A stretch of 64,000 nt of DNA from QHXQ01 sp036389395 (GTDB lineage Bacteria > Acidobacteriota > Blastocatellia > Pyrinomonadales > Pyrinomonadaceae). Positions 10,601-19,534 of this stretch are shown here, in pieces. Under the pieces are notes generated by a model. The model was not told where the DNA came from. It ran no database searches and saw only the letters and a list, made by a program, of their open reading frames with translations. The stretch spans positions 1 through 64,000 of the forward strand of contig DASVPY010000020.1 in the NCBI GenBank assembly GCA_036389395.1, given 5' to 3'. The position numbers were made by a program, and so were the translations under genes. Positions within the stretch are counted from its first letter, which is position 1, and the number at the start of each line of letters is the position of its first letter.

Positions 10601-10973
10601 GGAAAGCTCTCAGCAGTCAGTGATCAGCTCGGCGGCCGCGAAGCGCGAGTCGGCGTGTAAGCAAACGGGCGGCGGGCGCGACTAACGTTCTGTGGCTGCG
10701 CGTGTATCTTATATCAAGTGGCGGAGGAAGGTTGAGGGGCTGTGCGACGATATTCACCACAGGGGCACAGAGTTCACGGAGGAAGCACGGAGGCTCGAAT
10801 GGCATTCAAGGCTCCGTGCCACCTCCGTGCCTCTGTGGTGAACTCCTTACCGCAACGTTTACCCTGAGATTGTTATGCCGGGTGCTAAAATGTCGCCGCG
10901 CACGCGCGGGGCTGAATCCCAGTCCGCGGGCGCTCGCGTAGATGCTCGCGCCGGTCTGAATCCGAGTTTGAGG
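10601..10973. other. Divergent intergenic region mutS2 / NHL gene
   Basis: The 373-base gap between two divergent starts contains a TATAAG-like -10 on the minus strand near 10709-10716 that could serve mutS2, and the CACAGAG-family palindrome at 10752-10843. A plus-strand open frame exists from ATG 10875 that would extend the next gene by 33 residues, but it has no signal-peptide character. I see no RNA gene. Confidence 0.5.
10752..10843. repeat. Intergenic palindrome, CACAGAG/CACGGAG family, in a divergent gap
   Basis: Arms 10752-10792 and 10812-10843: the outer TTCACCACAG and inner GCACGGAG blocks pair, while the left arm holds one more repeat unit than the right. This is the one copy that does not adjoin any gene 3' end, lying instead between the divergent mutS2 and NHL genes. 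Confidence 0.75.
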
Positions 10974-13088
10974 GTGTTGCTGTTGAAACGTCTATTCGCG
11001 GTCTTCATGTTGGCGGCGCTGGCGCTTGTGTGCGCGCGCGCCGTCGTCGCGCAGGCGGAGGATGATATGCCGGCGGAGTATCGCGGGCGCGTGCGCGCGC
11101 CGGAGTTGACGGGCGGGCGCGGGTGGTTGAATACGGATAAGCCGCTGACCATCGCCGGGCTGCGCGGCAAGGTCGTGCTGCTCGACTTCTGGACTTACGG
11201 CTGCATCAACTGCATCCACATCATCCCCGATCTGAAACGGCTCGAAGCCAAGTACCCGAACGAGTTGGTCGTCATCGGCGTCCACTCCGCCAAGTTCACC
11301 AACGAGCGCGAGACCGACAACATCCGCCGCGTCGTCCTGCGCTACGAGCTTGAGCACCCGGTCGTCAACGACGCCGAGTTCGCCATCTGGCAAGCTTACG
11401 CCGTGCGCGCCTGGCCGACGCGCTACCTGATCGACCCGGCCGGCTACGTCGTCGGCCGCCTCGAAGGCGAGGGACGCTACGATGTGCTCGACAAGTTGAT
11501 CGGCGACACGATCAAAGATTTTCGCGCGCGCGGGCAGTTGAACGAACAACCCATCAAGCTCGCGCTCGAACGCGCGCAGACCGCGCCCATGCCGCTCGCC
11601 TTCCCCGGCAAGGTGCTCGCCGACGCCGTGCGTGATCGCCTCTTCGTCGCCGACTCGAACCACAACCGCATAGTCGTCACCAGACTCGACGGCACGCTCG
11701 TTGACACCATCGGCACGGGCGCGCGCGGCGCGGCCGACGGCGCGTTCGACCGCGCCACCTTCTACCGCCCGCAGGGCCTCGCGCTCGACGGCGACGCACT
11801 CTACGTCGCCGACACGGAGAACCACCTGCTGCGCCGCGTAGACCTCGCGGCGCGCACCGTGACGACCGTCGCGGGCACGGGCGCGCAGGCGCGCACGCGC
11901 CCGGACGGCGGGCCTGGGCGCAGCACCGCGCTCAGTTCGCCCTGGGACTTGCAACTCGTCGGGCGCACGCTCTACGTCGCCATGGCCGGCACGCACCAGA
12001 TTTGGCAGTACGAGTTGGACGGCGGGCGCGTGTCGGTCTTCGCGGGCACGGGGGCCGAGGCGCGCGTAGACGGCCCGCGCGCCGCCGCCGCCTTCGCGCA
12101 GCCTTCGGGGCTGGCGACCGACGGCGCGACGCTCTACGTCGCCGACAGCGAGTCGAACATCATCCGCGCGCTCAGGCTCGGCGCTGACCAGCCGGGCGCG
12201 AGCGCCGAAGGGGCGCGCGTGGCCGCCGGGTCTGCGCGCACGTCGCAGTCGGACGGCGCGTCCGCGTCGTCCGAGGAAGTGCGGACGCTCGCGGGCGGCG
12301 ACCTGTTCGAGTTCGGCGACGCGGACGGGCGCGGCGACGACGCGCGCTTCCAACACCCGCTCGGCGTCGCTTACGCCGACGGCGCGCTCTTCGTCGCCGA
12401 CACCTACAACCACAAGCTCCGCCGGCTCGATCCGCAGACCGGCGCGGTCGCGACGTTTGCCGGCACGGGTCAGCCCGGCCAAGCGGACGGCGACAAGCCT
12501 TCGTTCTACGAACCCGGCGGTCTCTCTTACGCCGCCGGCCGGCTCTACGTCGCCGACACGAACAACCACGCGCTCCGCGTCGTGGACGCGCACACCGGCG
12601 CGACCTCGACGCTCAAGCTCGCGGGCCTGCGCCCGCCCGAAGCCGGCCGCGTGCCGGCGGCCGCCGCGGCCGCCGCGCCCAACGCGGAGGAGACGAAGCT
12701 CGCGCCGCAGCGTCTGCAACGCGGCGCGCACGACGCCGCGCTCGTCGTCAACGTAGAACTGCCCGAAGGCTATCACCTCAACGACGCCGCGCCGCAACGC
12801 GTTCAGGTCACGATCACGAGCGGCGCGCAACGCGTCGCGTTGGCGGGCGACAGACCGGCGCGCACGCTCGCGGGCCGCGAGGTGCGTCTGCCCTTGCGCG
12901 TCGCGCTACAGCCGCGCGCCGCCGGCAGCGCCGAGTTGCTCGTCAAGGCGACGCTCTTCTACTGCCGCACGGACAACACCGGTACGTGCCGCATCAAGAC
13001 GCTCACCTGGCGCGCGCCCCTCGAAGTCGTCGCCGACGCCGCCCCGCACGAGATCAAAGCGCAAGGCCGGATCAAGCTTGAGCCGTAA
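10974..13088 (+). CDS. Exported thioredoxin-like / NHL beta-propeller protein
   Basis: A 704-residue protein with a signal peptide (LFAVFMLAALALVCARAVVAQA), a TlpA/thioredoxin-fold domain (about 40-190) with the redox motif CINC at 77-80, then an NHL-repeat propeller (about 210-560; repeated LYVADTENH-type strands) and a C-terminal Ig-like beta domain (DUF-type, with FYCRTDNTGTCRI). The order matches the NHLRC2-like family, where the active site is also CINC. GTG at 10974 is chosen so that the signal peptide is N-terminal; ATG 10875 or 10890 are alternatives. Likely a periplasmic thiol-disulfide protein that docks to partners through the propeller. A low-complexity Ala/Ser insertion occurs in one propeller blade (about 12190-12280). 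Confidence 0.88.
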   Translation: MLLLKRLFAVFMLAALALVCARAVVAQAEDDMPAEYRGRVRAPELTGGRGWLNTDKPLTIAGLRGKVVLLDFWTYGCINCIHIIPDLKRLEAKYPNELVVIGVHSAKFTNERETDNIRRVVLRYELEHPVVNDAEFAIWQAYAVRAWPTRYLIDPAGYVVGRLEGEGRYDVLDKLIGDTIKDFRARGQLNEQPIKLALERAQTAPMPLAFPGKVLADAVRDRLFVADSNHNRIVVTRLDGTLVDTIGTGARGAADGAFDRATFYRPQGLALDGDALYVADTENHLLRRVDLAARTVTTVAGTGAQARTRPDGGPGRSTALSSPWDLQLVGRTLYVAMAGTHQIWQYELDGGRVSVFAGTGAEARVDGPRAAAAFAQPSGLATDGATLYVADSESNIIRALRLGADQPGASAEGARVAAGSARTSQSDGASASSEEVRTLAGGDLFEFGDADGRGDDARFQHPLGVAYADGALFVADTYNHKLRRLDPQTGAVATFAGTGQPGQADGDKPSFYEPGGLSYAAGRLYVADTNNHALRVVDAHTGATSTLKLAGLRPPEAGRVPAAAAAAAPNAEETKLAPQRLQRGAHDAALVVNVELPEGYHLNDAAPQRVQVTITSGAQRVALAGDRPARTLAGREVRLPLRVALQPRAAGSAELLVKATLFYCRTDNTGTCRIKTLTWRAPLEVVADAAPHEIKAQGRIKLEP

Positions 13089-13101
13089 CAAGTAACTCCA
13101 C

Positions 13102-13243
13102 GCCGGGAGCGCGGGCCTCCCTGCCCGCCAAAGCGTGCTTCAGCACGCTTAAAAGTTTACGGCGGCACTCAACGCTTGAGTGCCGCCGCTTCGTTTGTTC
13201 GCGCTGCGCGCTCATAGCGGGCAGGGATGCCCGCGCTCCCGGC
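13102..13243. repeat. Compound intergenic cruciform repeat, copy 1
   Basis: Outer arms 13102-13128 and 13217-13243 pair at 26 of 27 positions. Inside are two perfect hairpins, 13131-13150 (AAGCGTGCT stem) and 13161-13187 (12-bp stem starting GGCGGCACTCAA), giving a multibranch fold. It separates convergent genes. A near-identical copy is at 31666-31810, also between convergent genes, so a bidirectional terminator or mobile palindrome is plausible. Confidence 0.9.
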
Positions 13244-13259
13244 TGCGGCTTGTCTGGTC

Positions 13260-15305
13260 TTAGTGGGTCAGCTCGGATTCGATGGTGTTGTTGAGCAGGT
13301 TGATGTCGGCGGGCGGCTGGCTGGCGTGCGGCTCGGCGGCGTACTCGACCTCGGCGCGGACGGGCTTGGGCGCGAGCGCGGTGGCGAGGATCATGGCGGC
13401 GGCTTCGAGCAGCTTCTGCTGCGGCACGCTGTAGGCCGCGAGCGCCTGCGCGTAGAGCGTGATCGTGCCGAGCGTCTCGCGCCCGCCGCGGACGGGCACG
13501 CAGGCGAGCGTGCGGTAGCCGGCGAACTGCGTGGCCAGGGCCGGCGCGAAGTCGAGCTTGGGATCGGTGTTGGCGAACGGGCGCAGGTTCGAGAGCACCC
13601 AGCCGGTGACGCCCTCGCCCGGCGTGTAGGCGTGATTGCGCAGCGCGGTCGCGTGCAAGCCCGCGGCGTGCGCCACGGCCGCGTCGCCCGTCTCGGCGCG
13701 CGCCAGCGCGACCGCGCACGTGTCGTAAGGCACGAGCGCGCGCAAACCTCTGGCGAAGGCCGCGAGCATCTCTTCCTGCGTCGCCAGCCCCTCGACCGCG
13801 TGCGCGAGTTGCGCGAGTTGTTGCAGTTCGCGCTCGCCGAGCTTGTGTTCGGGCGCGTCCGCTTCGGGCGCGGCCGCGGCGAGACCGGCGGCGGGCGCGA
13901 CCGTCTTGGCGCGCTCCGACAACTGCTCGGTCTGCTCGATGCCGTAGGTCGGCAGCGGCTCCTGGGCGCGCGCCTTGATCTCGGCCTCGAAGAGCGGCAG
14001 GTTCGTGACGAACGTGCCGACCACGCGCGGGTCGTACTGCGTGCCCGCGCCTTCCATGATGAGCGCGACCGCCTCTTCGCGCGTCAGCCCGCGCCGGTAC
14101 TGCCGGTCTTCGCGCACCGCGTCGAAGCAGTCCACGACCGAAAGTATCCGCGCCGTCAGCGGAATCTCTTCGGCCTTCAGACCGTCGGGGTAGCCCGCGC
14201 CGTCCCAGCGCTCGTGGTGGTGGCGCACGACGGGCACGACCGGGTACGGGAACTCGACGCGGCCGAGTATCTGCGCGCCGACGACCGTGTGCAGCTTCAT
14301 CTGCTCGAACTCGGCGGCGGTCAGCTTGCCCGGCTTGTTCAGGATGTAATCGGGCACGGCGATCTTGCCGATGTCGTGCAGGAGCGCGCCCGCGCGCAGC
14401 GCCTCGACCTCTTCGGCCGAGCAGCCCAGGAGTCGGGCCACGCCCGCCGCGTAAATCTGCACGCGCAGGACGTGCTCGTGCGTCACCTGATCCTTGGCGT
14501 TGATGGCCACGGCGAGCGCCTCGATGGTCTCGCGGTGCGCCTTCTCCATGAACGCGATGCGCGCCTGCACGCCGTCGCGGTAGCGGCGGTGGCCGAAGTG
14601 TATGGCGAGGAAGACCGGCAGCCCCGTGACGACGACGAACATCATGTCGTGCTGGCGCGCGACGTACATCAGCGTCGCCGCCGTGCCGACGGGGAAGAAC
14701 ATCGGCGCGGCCCAGCGCAGCTTCTCCAAACAGCCCTGCATGATTGACTTGTCGTGCCGGAGCGCGAGCAGCGTGCAGAGCAGCGAGAGGTTGACGACCG
14801 TGTGCGTCAGGCTGGCGACGAACATGGCGACCGAGACGGCCAGCGCCGTGTGCTCCGCGCCCGTGCCCGCCTCGTGGAAGCCCTGGCGCAGCACTAAGCG
14901 CAGCGCCCCGGCCGCGGCCGCCGCGGCGAGCGCCATCATGCCGGCCGAGAAAAGGTTCGACGACGCCCGGCGCACAGTCCGGCGTGAAGTGGTGAAGCCC
15001 TCGATGCCCGCGAGGCAGACGGCGGGCGCGAAGCCGTACCAGCAGGCGACCAGCAGCACCAGCGCGTCGGAGAGCGTGAAGGTCAGCCGCTCGTGCGTGA
15101 AGCGCAGGCCCGCCGGCATGCGGAACGTCTGCACGAACATGCTGGCGAAGATGATCGCCGGCACGAAGGCGAAGAAGCTCAACTGCCCGGCCCAGTTGTA
15201 GCCGCCCGCCAGCCACGCCGCGCACGCCAGCCAGGCGGCGAGACCGACCACGGTCACGCCCGTCTGGTACATCCTGTGTTTCGGGTGAATCGTCATCGTA
15301 TCCAT
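13260..15305 (-). CDS. Membrane HD-GYP phosphodiesterase with GAF domain
   Basis: A 681-residue signalling protein. Residues about 10-240 hold seven or eight hydrophobic segments (a MASE-type membrane sensor), followed by an HD-GYP domain with HDIGK (310-314), HHERWDGAGYPDG (about 363-375) and the other metal-binding His/Asp positions, then a linker and a C-terminal GAF domain (about 500-650). Complete HD-GYP domains hydrolyse cyclic-di-GMP. ATG at 15305 is chosen because GGAG lies nine bases upstream and the longer frame to 15383 adds only a basic unconserved stretch. Putting the GAF domain C-terminal to the HD-GYP is less common than N-terminal sensor order. The stimulus is unknown. Confidence 0.9.
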   Translation of the reverse strand: MDTMTIHPKHRMYQTGVTVVGLAAWLACAAWLAGGYNWAGQLSFFAFVPAIIFASMFVQTFRMPAGLRFTHERLTFTLSDALVLLVACWYGFAPAVCLAGIEGFTTSRRTVRRASSNLFSAGMMALAAAAAAGALRLVLRQGFHEAGTGAEHTALAVSVAMFVASLTHTVVNLSLLCTLLALRHDKSIMQGCLEKLRWAAPMFFPVGTAATLMYVARQHDMMFVVVTGLPVFLAIHFGHRRYRDGVQARIAFMEKAHRETIEALAVAINAKDQVTHEHVLRVQIYAAGVARLLGCSAEEVEALRAGALLHDIGKIAVPDYILNKPGKLTAAEFEQMKLHTVVGAQILGRVEFPYPVVPVVRHHHERWDGAGYPDGLKAEEIPLTARILSVVDCFDAVREDRQYRRGLTREEAVALIMEGAGTQYDPRVVGTFVTNLPLFEAEIKARAQEPLPTYGIEQTEQLSERAKTVAPAAGLAAAAPEADAPEHKLGERELQQLAQLAHAVEGLATQEEMLAAFARGLRALVPYDTCAVALARAETGDAAVAHAAGLHATALRNHAYTPGEGVTGWVLSNLRPFANTDPKLDFAPALATQFAGYRTLACVPVRGGRETLGTITLYAQALAAYSVPQQKLLEAAAMILATALAPKPVRAEVEYAAEPHASQPPADINLLNNTIESELTH

Positions 15306-15437
15306 CGCGTCGCTCCGCACCCGGCGCGAAACTTTGCGCCGTGCGGCACAGCTCGCGCGGCGCAAAGCCTTCGGTGTTATCAAACTGTGAGAGAGACTGA
15401 AGCGGCGGGGCGGGAGCTGCGAAAGCCCTTGCGGGCT

Positions 15438-16331
15438 TTACAGGTAGATCGTGTCGTAGCGCGTCACGGCGCGGTAGCCCGCCTTCTGGTAGAAGGTGCG
15501 CGCGCCCGCGGCCGTCTCGTTGACGACCAGGCTGATGACCTCGGTCTGCGCCAGCAGCAGGCGGCTCAACTGCGACAGGCAGCGCAGCCCGTGCCCGCGC
15601 CCGCGCTCGGCCGGGTGTACCCAGACGCCTTCGAGGTAGGCGGCGGCCGCCGTGTTCGCCAGCACGTCCGTCTTGAAGACGACGCGGCCGGCGCGCGCCC
15701 AGACCCAGATGCGCCCCTGCTCGATGCGGCGCAGCAGGCGCACGCGGAAGCCCACGGGGTCGCGCGTCAAGGGGTTGATGCCGCACTCGTCCTCGATCAT
15801 GCCGGCGTTGACGGGGAGCAACTCGTTCAGGTCGGCGCTGGCGGCGAGGCGCAGGCCCGCGACCGGCGGGTGGACGACGACGGGCGGGCGCAGCTCCAAC
15901 AGCACCTCGCGCGCGACGCGGCGCGGGCGGCGGCCGCCGACGCGTTCGTAAGCGCGGCGGAAGCGTTCGACGAGCGCCTGCTCGCCGCGGATCAGGTGCG
16001 CGTGCGGGCACGCCTGCGTGAGTTGGGCGAAGGCGGCGATGGCCGCGTCGTCGTGCGACTCGAAGAGCGTCGCGTGCCCGATGAGCGCGACGCCCGTGAG
16101 CCGGCCCGCCGCGTCGCGGCAGCCGTAGAACGTGCCGCGGTTGAGCGGGCTGACCAGCCCGTTGTCGCGGATGAGCGTGGCGAGAAAGACCGTATGTACG
16201 GGGCGCTTGGCGAGGAAGGCCAGCACCTCTGTCTCGTGTTCGTCGCCGAGCGGGCTGGCTTCCGTGTGGAGCGCCTGCCCCCACGCGCCGCCCGGCCAAG
16301 CGCTTTCTTGTTCCATGAACGTCACGGCCAT
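15438..16331 (-). CDS. GNAT family N-acetyltransferase with DUF4081-type N-terminal half
   Basis: A 297-residue protein. The N-terminal half (FLATLIRDNGL, GCRDAAGRLTGVALIGHATLFE) resembles the DUF4081 domain, and the C-terminal half is a GNAT fold with the acetyl-CoA loop VHPAERGRGHGLRCL and the terminal NETAAGARTFYQKAGY motif. It would transfer an acetyl group from acetyl-CoA to an unknown amine. ATG at 16331 is favoured over the longer frame to 16382 because AGAGG precedes it at suitable spacing. It lies downstream of the subtilase gene on the same strand (119-base gap) and might share its transcript. Confidence 0.88.
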   Translation of the reverse strand: MAVTFMEQESAWPGGAWGQALHTEASPLGDEHETEVLAFLAKRPVHTVFLATLIRDNGLVSPLNRGTFYGCRDAAGRLTGVALIGHATLFESHDDAAIAAFAQLTQACPHAHLIRGEQALVERFRRAYERVGGRRPRRVAREVLLELRPPVVVHPPVAGLRLAASADLNELLPVNAGMIEDECGINPLTRDPVGFRVRLLRRIEQGRIWVWARAGRVVFKTDVLANTAAAAYLEGVWVHPAERGRGHGLRCLSQLSRLLLAQTEVISLVVNETAAGARTFYQKAGYRAVTRYDTIYL

Positions 16332-16450
16332 GTGTTGCGACCTCTTGAGGTAAGCAGTCCCGTGTTGCGTGAGTCGGGGCACGACGCGCGGACGGGCGGC
16401 GCGCGCCGGGGCCGGGGAGAAGGCCGCTGGGCGCGCGCAGCCCGCGTTGA

Positions 16451-19144
16451 CTACGGCGCGGGCGGCGGCTCCTCCGCGGAGTCGTCCGCCGGGTCGTCCG
16501 GCGAGTCGTCCGGCAGCACCGGCATCGAGGCGGTCTCGTCGCCGCCGAGCAGCGCCGACATGGCCTGCACGTTGTCGCCGAGCACGACGCCGTCGCCGAC
16601 GACTACGGCGTCGCCCAAGACCACGCCGTCGCCGAGCACGACGCCGTCGCCCAAGACCACGCCGTCGGCGCGCGTGACCTGATCGCCCAGGACGACGCCG
16701 TCCGAGATCAGGATGCCGCTGCCCATCATCGTGCCGTCGCTGATCAGGATGCCGTCCGAGATCAGGATGCCGTCGCCCAGGACGACGCCGTCACCCAAGA
16801 CCACGCCGTCGCCTAAGACGACGCCGTCCGAGATCAGGATGCCGTCGCCGAGCACGACGCCGAGCGCGTAGACGGGCTGGTACTTCATGATCAGGTTCGT
16901 GCCCGTCGCGTAGCGCCGCTTGAGCAGGATGCCCTGCGCCCAGGTGAAGGTCTGCCCGGCGACGGTCGTGTGCGGGTCGGGCGGCGTGCTGGTCGTCAAG
17001 AGCGGCGCGCCGGTCGCCGTCGTCGCCGTCAAGTCCGTGCGGACGAGCTTGGCGAGGCGCATCGCGCCTTCGACGTTCAACTGCCCCGCGCCCTGTTCCA
17101 GCATGTTGAAGCCGGCGAGCGGCTGCGCCGTGTACATCAGGAGCAGCTTGACCATGTTCGGCGTGAGCTTCGGGTTCGCTTGCAGCATCAGGGCGGCCGC
17201 GCCCGCGACGACCGGCGTCGCCATGGACGTGCCCGACAGGTACATGAGCCGCTTGTTGTCGCGGTCGGTGATGCCGGAGTCGAGCTGCGGGTTCTGCGTC
17301 ACGAGCATGTTCAGCGTGCCGCCGCCCAGATCGGACTCGGCGTAGAGAAGCTTGTTGCCGGGCGCGACCAGGTCGGGCTTGAGCAGGTCGTCGTAGTGGC
17401 GCACGCCGCTGGCGTCCACGTAGGAGCTGCGCGTCGGCCCGCGCGAAGAGTAGGAGGCGATGCCGTCGTCCGCGCGCGCGTCCGTGCCGTAGGTGTTGCT
17501 CGCGCCGACGGTCAGGGCCGAAGGCTCGTTGCCGGGCGAGTGGATGCGGCCGTAGAGCTTCTGCCCGGCGGCGTTCTTGCCGTCGTTGCCGGCGGCGGCG
17601 ACGACCACGACGCCCGCGTCCACGAGCTGCCGCACGGCGCGGCAGACCGGATCGTTGCGGTATGAATCAATGGCCGGCGCGCCGAGTGACAGGTTGGCGA
17701 CGCGGATGTTGTACTTGTCCTTGTTCAGCGGGTTGCTGCTGCTGACCGGCTTGGACGGGTCGGCCGGGCTGAGAATCCAGTTGAGCGCGGCGAGCAGGTC
17801 GGAGACGCGCCCCGCGCCCTGCGAGTTGAGCACGCGCAGGTTGATGAGGTTCGCGCCGGGCGCGACGCCCGAATAGGCGTCGCCCGAAGCCGTGCTCACG
17901 CCGGCGGCGGCCGAGGCGACGTGCGTGCCGTGCCCGAATGGGTCCGTGTCCGGCTTGTTCTCGCCGGTGAAGTCCTTCTTGAACTTGACGCGGTTGCCGG
18001 ACAGATCGGTCTTGGCGGCGAACGCCTTGTGCGCGGTGTCCAGCCCGGAGTCGAGGACGGCGATGCCGATGCCCGCGCCGTCGTAGGTCGTCGTCGAGCA
18101 GACGAGCAGCAGGCAGCCGTTCGACTGGGTGCGAATCTGATCCGTGCCGGTCGTGGCGGTGACGTGCCCGGCGGTGTAGGTGGCGCGGTCGGGCGAGAGG
18201 TGCTTGGCCTCTGTGCTGGCGGCGAGCGCCGCGACGGCGCTGACCGGCAGCTCGACCTTGAGCGCGCCGAGTTGCGCCATCGAGGCGTTGATCTCGACGC
18301 CGTGGCGCGCGAGCAGCGCCGCCAGCGCGCGGCTGCGCACGTCGCCGACTTGCAGGATCACGCCCACGCGCTCGGCGGGCGACTTGGCGTGCGCGACGAG
18401 TTCGCGCAGGTCGGGCGCGATCTTGTCGCCCGTGAAATCATCGTTGGCGCGGCGCGCGTCCGCGGCCGTCGTCTCGTCCACGCGCAGCTCGCGGCAGAGG
18501 CGCGCGAGCGTCTCGTCGGGGCTGATGAGCGTGCGGTACGCGCCGGGCGTGGTCGTGCCGACGAGGCGCAAGCGCCCCTCGGCGAGCGCCGTCTTGAACA
18601 TGGCGGCGACCTGGGGGCCGTGCGCCGCGCCCGCGCCCGTGAGCGCCGGCAGGTTGTCGGCGAACAGGACGGCTTCGGCGCGGGCCGCGTCGGCGAGCAC
18701 GGTGCGCATACGCGCGGCCACCTCTTCGCCGTCGCGCGCGCCCGCGAGCAGCGCCGCCAGGTCGAGGCTGTAGACGGGCCGGCCGCGCAAGGCTTCGGGC
18801 ACGTCGCCCGCGCCGATGCGCGCGGCCAGCGCGACGACGAGCAGCGCCTTGCCCGTGCCCGTCTCGCCCGTCAGCACGGGCGCGCGGCGGTCACGCGCGA
18901 GCGCGTCAACCAGTTCGTCCACCTGCGGGGCGTGCGCGAGCGCCGGGGCCACGCGGCGTGCGCGCGCCGTCAGGTCGTGCGCGTAAGCCGCGAGCGCGGG
19001 GTAGGCGCTGCGCCGGGCGCGTGCGTCCGTCTGCCGCGGCGTCTGCGCGCCGGTCGGGCGCGGCAGCAGTCCGGCGCACAGCGACAGCAGCAGCGCCGCC
19101 GACGTGATGGACGTGATGATGAGAGACGGCTTTCGAGGTTGCAT
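16451..19144 (-). CDS. Secreted subtilase (S8) with N-terminal degenerate ClpB-like AAA+ domain and hexapeptide tail
   Basis: An 897-residue secreted protease. Order: signal peptide (1-34); residues about 55-250 resembling the first AAA+ domain of ClpA/ClpB (LTARARRVAPALAHAPQVDE, GETGTGKA at 93-100, a VGTTTPGAYR sensor-like strand); an I9-type propeptide (about 256-320); an S8 catalytic domain with Asp365 (VLDSG), His405 (GHGTH), Asn520 and Ser640 (GTSMATP); then 16 hexapeptides and an acidic, Pro-rich end. The AAA+ part lacks the Walker A Ser/Thr (Ala100) and the Walker B Glu (LFADN), so ATP hydrolysis is unlikely, fitting an extracytoplasmic location without ATP. ATG at 19144 has AAGGAG six bases upstream. 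The AAA-subtilase fusion is not one I know from the literature. Confidence 0.93.
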   Translation of the reverse strand: MQPRKPSLIITSITSAALLLSLCAGLLPRPTGAQTPRQTDARARRSAYPALAAYAHDLTARARRVAPALAHAPQVDELVDALARDRRAPVLTGETGTGKALLVVALAARIGAGDVPEALRGRPVYSLDLAALLAGARDGEEVAARMRTVLADAARAEAVLFADNLPALTGAGAAHGPQVAAMFKTALAEGRLRLVGTTTPGAYRTLISPDETLARLCRELRVDETTAADARRANDDFTGDKIAPDLRELVAHAKSPAERVGVILQVGDVRSRALAALLARHGVEINASMAQLGALKVELPVSAVAALAASTEAKHLSPDRATYTAGHVTATTGTDQIRTQSNGCLLLVCSTTTYDGAGIGIAVLDSGLDTAHKAFAAKTDLSGNRVKFKKDFTGENKPDTDPFGHGTHVASAAAGVSTASGDAYSGVAPGANLINLRVLNSQGAGRVSDLLAALNWILSPADPSKPVSSSNPLNKDKYNIRVANLSLGAPAIDSYRNDPVCRAVRQLVDAGVVVVAAAGNDGKNAAGQKLYGRIHSPGNEPSALTVGASNTYGTDARADDGIASYSSRGPTRSSYVDASGVRHYDDLLKPDLVAPGNKLLYAESDLGGGTLNMLVTQNPQLDSGITDRDNKRLMYLSGTSMATPVVAGAAALMLQANPKLTPNMVKLLLMYTAQPLAGFNMLEQGAGQLNVEGAMRLAKLVRTDLTATTATGAPLLTTSTPPDPHTTVAGQTFTWAQGILLKRRYATGTNLIMKYQPVYALGVVLGDGILISDGVVLGDGVVLGDGVVLGDGILISDGILISDGTMMGSGILISDGVVLGDQVTRADGVVLGDGVVLGDGVVLGDAVVVGDGVVLGDNVQAMSALLGGDETASMPVLPDDSPDDPADDSAEEPPPAP
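16571..16858 (-). repeat. In-frame hexapeptide repeat tract (VVLGDG/ILISDG) in the subtilase
   Basis: Sixteen consecutive 18-nt units encode variants of VVLGDG and ILISDG, with four degenerate units (TMMGSG, VVLGDQ, VTRADG, VVVGDG). The period of six with aliphatic pairs and a Gly-Asp turn suggests a short beta-solenoid, possibly left-handed, that could bind the cell wall or a surface glycan (inference). Similar Gly-Asp hexapeptide tails occur in other acidobacterial and actinobacterial subtilases. Confidence 0.85.
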
Positions 19145-19534
19145 CACAATCTCCTTAAGTGCGCGGCGCGGGGCTTTGCAGAACAGTGCTCGCCTGCGAG
19201 CGAGAGACGCCGCGCTTTCCATTTATCAACGCCCGTGCCAGAAGCGGCGACCGCCGAGACGGCGCGTTTTGCCGGGAAACGGCGGCGGGCGCGCGCGCGG
19301 TGACAGTCTCTGTCAGTCAGGTTCTGTCAGCCTGAACGATCCGGGCGACGCAGGCTGACCGATCCTGAACGCAACGCCAGACCGGCTCGGACAGCCCCGC
19401 ATGACAGCCCCGCGCGCCGCGTTGTAGAATCGCGCCGAAGGTCTTCCCCGTTAGCACGAACGCCCGGCGCAACGCCGCAACGCTTGCGGCCGCGGCTGAC
19501 GACTGCGCGCGTGGGCGGCGAGATTGGAGCGGCT
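19145..19534. other. Divergent regulatory region between subtilase and rhomboid genes
   Basis: This 390-base gap holds a dense set of TGTCAG/CTGACA half-sites: GACAG-TCT-CTGTC at 19302-19314, TGTCAG at 19311 and 19325, and a 9-bp-arm inverted repeat GTCAGCCTG (19326-19334) / CAGGCTGAC (19351-19359). TAGAAT at 19425-19430 is a candidate -10 for the rhomboid. The clustering suggests operator sites for a dimeric regulator serving both genes; this is inference. Confidence 0.45.

Noticed and set aside
13072..16299. A long antisense open frame of over 1000 codons across the HD-GYP and GNAT genes
   Set aside because: Its translation is extreme Arg/Ala-rich and both real genes on the other frame have clear domains; GC-rich codon bias creates such frames.
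16571..16858. Repeat tract as an unstable intergenic minisatellite
   Set aside because: All 16 units are in frame with the subtilase and keep the VVLGDG/ILISDG pattern, so it is coding.
17895..18985. Active AAA+ ATPase within the subtilase gene
   Set aside because: Walker A lacks its Ser/Thr and Walker B its Glu, and the protein has a secretion signal, so ATP turnover is unlikely.
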